Below are positions 57,998 to 64,000 of a stretch of DNA of 64,000 nt, in pieces. This DNA is from Takakia lepidozioides (lineage: Eukaryota; Streptophyta; Takakiopsida; Takakiales; Takakiaceae), in the NCBI GenBank assembly GCA_030704615.1, contig CM060731.1, forward strand, positions 19,780,001-19,844,000, in the 5' to 3' direction. Both the position numbers and the translations under genes were made by a program. Under the pieces are notes generated by a model. The model made no database searches. It worked only from the letters and a program-made list of their open reading frames with translations, and had not been told where the DNA came from. Each line of letters begins with the position of its first letter. Position 1 is the first letter of the stretch.

Positions 57998-59324
57998 ATC
58001 CATGTATGTACCAGTGTTGGACCGGTATATGTATTTTTAAATACCAGAATGGTCTTGGTATGAAGGATCTGAGACAACCAGCATGTAGCCCAATGGTAAG
58101 GGCACATACCCTCTCACGAGTGGTTGTGGGTTCAATCCACCTGTTGGAAGTCATTACGGTGTCCACCTTCCCACCGGAAGGCAGTAGCCCTATGGGGTCA
58201 AGTGACACCATAAGTTACGCTTGCTTCGGCAATGCGTCCACCTTTTTTGAAGGATCTGATCCCTTATGTATACTAGGATGGTGGCGGGTATAACTTGGTG
58301 GAGTGTTAATGGTATCAATAAGGTAAGAGGACTTGTAAAATGGATGATATATGAATATGGTATTGGTATTGAATTTTTTGATATTCATACTGGAGTCTGG
58401 GGGTATATGAACATTGTTATAGAACTTCTCTGAAACTTTTGAAGCATCAACCGGAGGCTGCAAAGGTGATCACAATAAAACAACAAAAGTCCTAATGGAC
58501 TGCATTAAAAGTTGAGAGCAATTTGGCTGCCCAAGGAGATTCTCATAATTCGGCGCAGAAGTCAGGAATCATTACATTGAAGAGAATTTGTTGTGCAGCA
58601 TGCATGGCGCTCAACCCTAAATGCCCTCTCCCTACTTGTACTTAGCTCCATCGCCGCTTGCGACCCTCAATAATGGTATCGCATGCAAATATCAACAACA
58701 ACAACCCAGGCTCGTTTGGTATCGACGAGCAAATCCTTAACTCAATATCCACCCTAGTAGGTTATGGACCTGGGTATAATGTTCTTTCATACCGGTAACG
58801 TATGTATGGTGCGTGCACATCGGGGAGAGTTACGAAGAATGTGCGCTCTTGCTTTTGGGGATAGGAATAACAGTGTGGTGCAGCCTGCAGCCACCATGTG
58901 GCTTCCACAGACTGGCCAGCCCACCTTGACGTTGGATTTAGCGTGACCCCGGTGGACGTCCTTATGCCAAACTCCACCCCATGAGTAGCTTGGCGGGGCC
59001 GATTGCGGGGACACCATTGGGGATGCTACGAGTAATGGTAGGAAGAACCATACTCCCCAGTGCTCGGGCGTGCACGTGCACATTTGGCGGAGGTTTGGCG
59101 AGGTACGCCAAAGATGTAAAATATGGCGAACCCTTTGCCCTTGGCGTAGGTCCCTCCATGCCAAATATAGTGTTGGCGGGTACAGTGTGCACGATCCGGG
59201 AAACGCCATGCCAAAATGGCGTTGGAAATGGCATGGCGTACTTGCGTTGGGGATGCTCTCATACCTTTACTGAATACTTAGGTTTGACCATATACACCGG
59301 TCCAACACTGGTACGTACATGGAT
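57998..59324. mobile_element. Non-autonomous element with about 33-bp terminal inverted repeats
   Basis: Left end ATCCATGTATGTACC then AGTGTTGGACCGGT; right end is its inverse with few mismatches (CACCGGTCCAACACT then GGTACGTACATGGAT). Interior 1.3 kb has no transposase, contains a nested SINE, and has GGCG/CGCC-rich patches at 58960-59230. No clear target-site duplication was found, so superfamily is unassigned. Confidence 0.6.
58061..58259 (+). mobile_element. tRNA-derived SINE with 12-bp target-site duplications
   Basis: Flanked by TGAAGGATCTGA at 58061-58072 and 58248-58259. The 175-bp body has an A-box-like TAGCCCAATGG (58086-58096), a B box GGTTCAATCC (58129-58138) at Pol III spacing, and ends in a short T run (58243-58248). 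This is the textbook layout of a plant tRNA-derived SINE. It lies within the terminal-inverted-repeat element, so it inserted later. Confidence 0.85.
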
Positions 59325-59721
59325 TAGGAGCGGATTTTAGTGAAGAATAGTTTATAAATTTTGAAATTGATATGACAATACGTTGTTGTGGTGTTGTCCA
59401 AAATGGTCTCGGAGCTGTCAAATTCCAAAGCTTGTTTAGGTTGATTCAAGGTTATATGTGGGGCATTTGGATTGGCGTATAAACTGTGGCTGTGGGACCA
59501 AATAAGTGATTTAATAACTGTCTTAATTGTGAGAAGAAAATGTATGGTAGTTGTGGATCGTTGGAATGGTGTATACAAACGAGTTTAGCTAATGACGGTT
59601 CATGATATTCCATATAGGCCGGTAAGGGCAGGAGGGATTTATATATGACTGTGCGAGGGTCAAATATAGCAAATATGAGCACACGGGGGGGGGGTGGTCT
59701 GCCAATAGAGGGTGATCACTG

Positions 59722-60658
59722 TTGACATGGTTGTTGTGTGGAATAAATAAGATGGTAAAAGCTTCATTGGATGCATGCAGGGTAGCTATGCGTGCTCAAT
59801 GTATCGTTTCAGTAGCTAGGCTAGGATTTTGTGGGGTGTACTTGCAGGGATTGGATTTGGAAGAGGACGCAGCAATGCCAAATGTCAACATGTTTGAGTC
59901 CGTGCATGCGAGCTGGCAAGGCCAGGAGTGGTGTCTTAAAAGTGGACTTGTACACAGCCAACAAAGACGACATGACAAGGGCTATTTTGCAATCATCGGC
60001 CTTCCATATTTATCTAAAGGGTGGTGCAAAGGGTTCTGGTCCCAACCGCCAACAATTATTACATCGGGCGGCAGCGCGGTCTTCTGATCCTCTGAAGATG
60101 GCAGAGGCGGTAAGAAGTTTTGTGGAGGGAACTCCTCTCCATGGTGGAAATCCTGGGCTTGAAGGTGACCTTCTTACTCGGACAACGAGGCGGAAGATTG
60201 TTTTGGGCAACTTTGAAGACGAGGAACACCTTCATTCATGGAGGCCTAACATGAACCTCCGCACCACACCCAGGCGCCGTGAAGGTGCCGGAGGACTAAG
60301 AGTGCCCACAACTACTATTCAGTTGTCTCTAGAGACGTTGGAGGATGACCTTCCACTACAGAATAGAAAGCCGGTTTTAGAGACCGCCGTGTCCACAACA
60401 TGTTGGCACATCGCCCGGACGTTCGACACTTCAAGAGTAAAGTGTTGGGCAGTACGGTCTGACAGTGCAGATGCATGCAAAGAAGAAATCCGACCACTCC
60501 ACAGTTTGGGTGTTCCTGCTCCAAGATATGTGGGTCGCCACCATCCTCCGGCTTTAGGCACACTTGCCATTGATAGGATCTTGCTAAACCTAGGGAACCA
60601 AAACATCGATCAGTTTTGTATAAATTGGAATAGCTTGTCATTTCCAGTAGAAATGTGA
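59722..60658 (+). pseudogene. Second MULE transposase fragment (C-terminal region)
   Basis: Plus-strand translation gives LDLEEDAAMPNVNMFESVHASW, ANKDDMTRAILQSSAF, LKGGAKGSGPNRQQLLHRAAARSSD, MAEAVRSFVEGTPLHG, LEGDLLTRTTRRKI. The same order and many identical positions occur in the exon at 9428-9780 (SLEDIADM, GPGKGPDRAELLLKAANRC, EYTIGTPLQS, LEGEERF). It is therefore the basic linker before the SWIM finger of a related but distinct family. A frame change near 59940 splits it. Catalytic and SWIM parts were not found here. Confidence 0.6.
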
Positions 60659-61437
60659 GAAGACTGGAGTAATATGAATGAGTGAAATGAAGTTTTGTGG
60701 TAAGGGAATCCACGAGGGGTGTGGAAAGTATTGAGTGGGAGTGCGTAAGAGAAACTTTGTGTATTGTGCTTGGGTACATGGGAGGAAGGTCTTGTGTGGA
60801 TATCATTGAAGAAGTCTAGAGACTTCCAATGCAAATGTTGATGATGTGCGAGGGTCTAAGCTATGGAGGGGGTTGGAATGGATATTCTCCAACAACTAGA
60901 TTAATCTTCTGTGTGTTATATTCTCAATGTGATAACCTAATGGTCGAGAAAGAGATAAGACTTTGGCCAAAGCCGGCATAACTAAAAGCCACTTTGCCTT
61001 GCAACTCTAATGGTGCATATATATAGGCCATGTTGGAGTGGTTTGGATGTGAGATTGAGTTCGTAATATATCTCGATTTGGATTACATGTAGCTAATAAA
61101 ATATCCAAATTTGACAATTTTCTTGGTGAGCTGATGAGTTTGTCAAATGTTTGTGGCTATGTAACGTGTGTTGCTTATGGATGTGTAAGATAGTTAGTGT
61201 TGGTTTAGCGATGATATTTCAATATTATGTTGTAGATTATGGGCTACATGACAATCAAAGAGGTTGTCATTATATTCTCAGGTATTGTATTTATGAGGAA
61301 TTCCTTTCCATTGTAGGAGTACATAGTAGTGGTACACGATGCTTCATATTGGTCCATATGCATTTTTCGGATTATGTCTTGTATTTCTTCAAGCACATAT
61401 GCAGATATTGTGCTATTATGTGTTGGGCGCTAATTGG
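60659..61437. other. No gene recognised
   Basis: AT-rich sequence with no supported reading frame or repeat. Confidence 0.4.
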
Positions 61438-62408
61438 GTGTGGATCAGTGTTGGGCAGTTCTTGCATTTGTGAAGGAACCTTCGGTTCCGGTTCCACAAT
61501 TTTTCAAGAGACGGTTCCGGATCCGGTTCCGGTTTTTTTTTATTGAGCCGGTTCTGGTCCGGTTCCGGATCCAACTTTTAAACATGGGGGCGGTTCCGGT
61601 TACCGGTTAGTTGCTGATAAAAACCATCGGTTCTGGTTAGGTTCCGATTCTATTTTAAAAATATATTTGTTTAATTTAATTAGATTTAATTTTTTTTATC
61701 AGTCCGGTAGATTAAATAGCAATGTATTCACATATTTGAACTAAAATCCAACGATTTTGTTAGTTTTCACTAACACAAAAAAACAAACAAAAATACTCTA
61801 AATAAACTGGTAGAAGAAAATGGGTAAAATTTTATGGGTTGAAAGTACTATTTAGCTACCTGGCAAGTATTGGCATCTGCAAACATTTTATTAATGAACT
61901 TAGCCAGGATATCATGGAGCTGGAGATTGAGCCCAAGATCTCATGGCGCTGAAGCATTGAACATAGAATCTCATGGCCTTCAAGCATTGAACCCAGGATC
62001 TCAGGAGCTTGAGAGCATTAAATAAGTTTTGCCCTGGGCCCACCAGCCCCACCAAGGGGTCAAGAAACCGGAACCTGTTTTCTGCGCCCCGGTTCTTCCG
62101 GTTCTCACACCCAGCAGGAACCGCCGGTTCGGTTCTGCGCCGATCCCCATTGGCAGGTTCCGGTTCCGGGTCAGGTTCTGTAGGAATGGGCCCGGTTCCG
62201 GTTAACCTGAACCTGAACCGGCGGTTAACCTTTGTCCCGGCGGGTAACTGCCCAACACGTGTGGATACTACACTGGGGCCTTGTAGAGGCGAATTTAGAC
62301 TGGAAAATCCCTTTGTCCCGGCGGGTAACCGCCCAACACTGGTAGAGGCGAATTTAGACTGGAAAATCCCTTTGTCCCGGCGGGTAACCGCCCAACACTG
62401 GTGTGGAT
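61438..62408. mobile_element. hAT-like non-autonomous element, right end tandemly duplicated
   Basis: 8-bp target duplication GTGTGGAT at 61438-61445 and 62401-62408 (also 62259-62266). Left terminus CAGTGTTGGGCAG at 61446; right termini CCCAACACTG at 62340 and 62400, and CCCAACAC (lacking TG) at 62258. Interior holds many GGTTCCGG units and TCTCATGG-containing repeats (61890-62000), with no transposase. The terminal 13-bp inverted repeat plus 8-bp duplication fits the hAT superfamily. Repeats of 59 and 82 bp (gtagaggcgaatttagact) at 62283, 62342 and 62424 show local duplication across the element-host junction. Confidence 0.75.
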
Positions 62409-62469
62409 ACTACACTGGGCCTTGTAGAGGCGAATTTAGACTGGAAAATCCAATAGCGTTCTGGTTAGA

Positions 62470-64000
62470 GACAAGTGGACACATGTCATTGGACTGATTA
62501 CAGACAAATGAGTTAGGCCTCCAAATTTAAAAGCGACATGCTTAAGAAGTCCTTGATAAATACTTCAAAGCTTGCCGATATCATTTACAGCTTCTTGTAA
62601 TTGTGTGCCTAATGTCCTAGCATAGGCCTCAACTGGGAGTTGTAGTTCCAAGACCATTTAGGTTTTGAGGTAGTTCTACAAGAATCCTTAATAAAACTTG
62701 GTTGTCCGTCATTTCCCATTTTTGGATCAAGATGATCTATACACATACACATATCTTGGCATTCAAATGTAAAATGGGACACTCAAATACGATATACTCG
62801 AAAGAAAATACTCTCACAAGCTACCACCCTATTGAACTCGCCAGCCACTATACGACAAAAATTACATATTATATGCATATTACTCCGACCATCCACGTAA
62901 TACGCTTTTCATGCAGCTCCATTCTCTATTCCAGACATAGATGCATTGGATAGAGACATTATCTAAGCAAGTATGTGGACTCCTAAATAGTATGTCCAAT
63001 GCACTTGATATAGTTGTTGTGTCCTGCTTGGTATGGTGAGATCGCTATAACAAACACATTTGTGCATGCTTCGTTCCATTGCCGCGGGCCATTTCTTGAA
63101 TCTTTTCAATTTTTTAATTTGCCGACTGAGTTATTAGAGATGAGAACGAGGTCATTTGCATAGGCCAAGTTTTTGATACATTTAGGGGAAGATGTGAAAA
63201 TTACTGTTTCCTTGTGTATTTGAAACGATCTGAATAACATATTTTTTGATTATCTACCAACCTGTATCTGTAGCTTTAAAAGATAAGATTTGCTGCCCAA
63301 GAAGTAAGGTTAGTGGGTTTCTGTCATTAAAGAAACAGAAAGATGTGGGCACAATAGAAATATTGCTCTACCTCCCGGCATCTTTACATCCTTACGTATA
63401 GGGTAAATCCCCCAACCGAAGCGCGTACCCCAGTAACCTAGGGCATACCAGTCCGAGGGCGTAGCCTGAGGCAGTACGATCCCAACACCAGGGTGGGGCC
63501 GAAGGGTGAGGGACTTACCTTGCCTAAAGACATAGGGTTTCTTTTTGCAGTTGATGGCTGAGATGTTTTAAGGACCGCAAGTGGCGATGGCTGAGGTCCC
63601 TAGAACTAAAATAACAGAATAAGATTAGTAAGAAAAGATGATGGCACTGCATAAGACCTTGATTCATCGCCCTAGGGATCTTACGTGTAAAATTTCCCCG
63701 CTTGTCGACCTGACATTCCATCAGCTAAGCTCCTTGAAAATACAGAGGGAAGAAACCCGTAGGTTCTTAGTTCTTACGCTACTCTGAATGCTGCCTCTCC
63801 TGTACACATACTCTCTCCAAGCTCTTACAGAACAACAAGGGCCAGCACTTCTTTTAAAAGCTGTGCAGAGAGCGATACCTGAGCTACATACTTGCTGACA
63901 CGCTACAATTCGAACAATTTGGTGTTGTTTGGTGCACGATGCAGGTGGTGTGCATCACAAGTATTATTTGTAATGATTGTGGGGTAGCTCAAGGGATCGA
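62470..64000. other. No gene recognised
   Basis: AT-rich, no long frame with family resemblance. An isolated acceptor-like tttctttttgcag at about 63538-63550 was seen but no exon could be supported. Confidence 0.4.

Noticed and set aside
58081-58160. tRNA gene
   Set aside because: A and B boxes are present but the cloverleaf is not convincing, and 12-bp target duplications flank a longer body, so it is a SINE.

Overview
The window is a nuclear segment of a land plant or streptophyte alga, built mostly from layered, decaying transposable elements. Support for a streptophyte: plant telomere-type CCCTAAA units (5656-5673), a plant-style tRNA-iMet primer-binding site (46844-46855), a CACTA transposase followed by DUF4218- and DUF4216-like regions, plant PPR repeats, and a three-exon gene resembling plant NHL/SMP-30-type proteins. 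A cytosine methyltransferase inside a Ty3/gypsy polyprotein points towards charophytes, where such elements have been published. The species is inference.

Layout. 1-11.7 kb: a large broken minus-strand multi-exon gene of unknown function with a GxHR (ParB/sulfiredoxin-like) motif, and a plus-strand MULE-type transposase with SWIM finger (7.8-10.8 kb). Both are surrounded by 27 copies of a 28-bp palindrome, 16 of them in a satellite-like array with a unit near 137 bp. 12-16 kb: two LINE zf-RVT fragments, a 69-bp tandem repeat and a possible Rep-like fragment. 16.3-22.66 kb, minus strand: a Ty3/gypsy element ordered gag zinc knuckles, protease, DNA cytosine methyltransferase, RT/RNase H, integrase, PHD finger. 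22.66-31.82 kb: two head-to-head copies of an LTR element with a very large gag-like coiled-coil protein, separated by exactly 500 N. 32.2-39.94 kb, plus strand: a CACTA-type transposon with a SET-domain ORF immediately upstream of the transposase. 40.62-47.63 kb, minus strand: a chromovirus with a C-terminal chromodomain. 47.6-50 kb: low-complexity DNA and small tandem repeats. 50.1-53.7 kb, minus strand: a PPR-type pseudogene with an unfamiliar N-terminal part. 54.66-56.75 kb, plus strand: the only gene that looks intact. 57.9-62.4 kb: a terminal-inverted-repeat element with a tRNA-derived SINE nested inside it, a second MULE fragment, and a hAT-like element whose end has been tandemly duplicated.

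Two themes stand out. First, several unrelated elements carry chromatin-related modules: DNMT and PHD in one gypsy element, chromodomain in the other, SET beside CACTA. Second, most otherwise continuous frames are interrupted by TAG where Gln is plausible or TGA where Arg is plausible. This is what deamination of methylated CHG and CG sites would produce, and one case is directly confirmed by a sister copy in the window. The methyltransferase has itself lost its catalytic cysteine by the same kind of transition.
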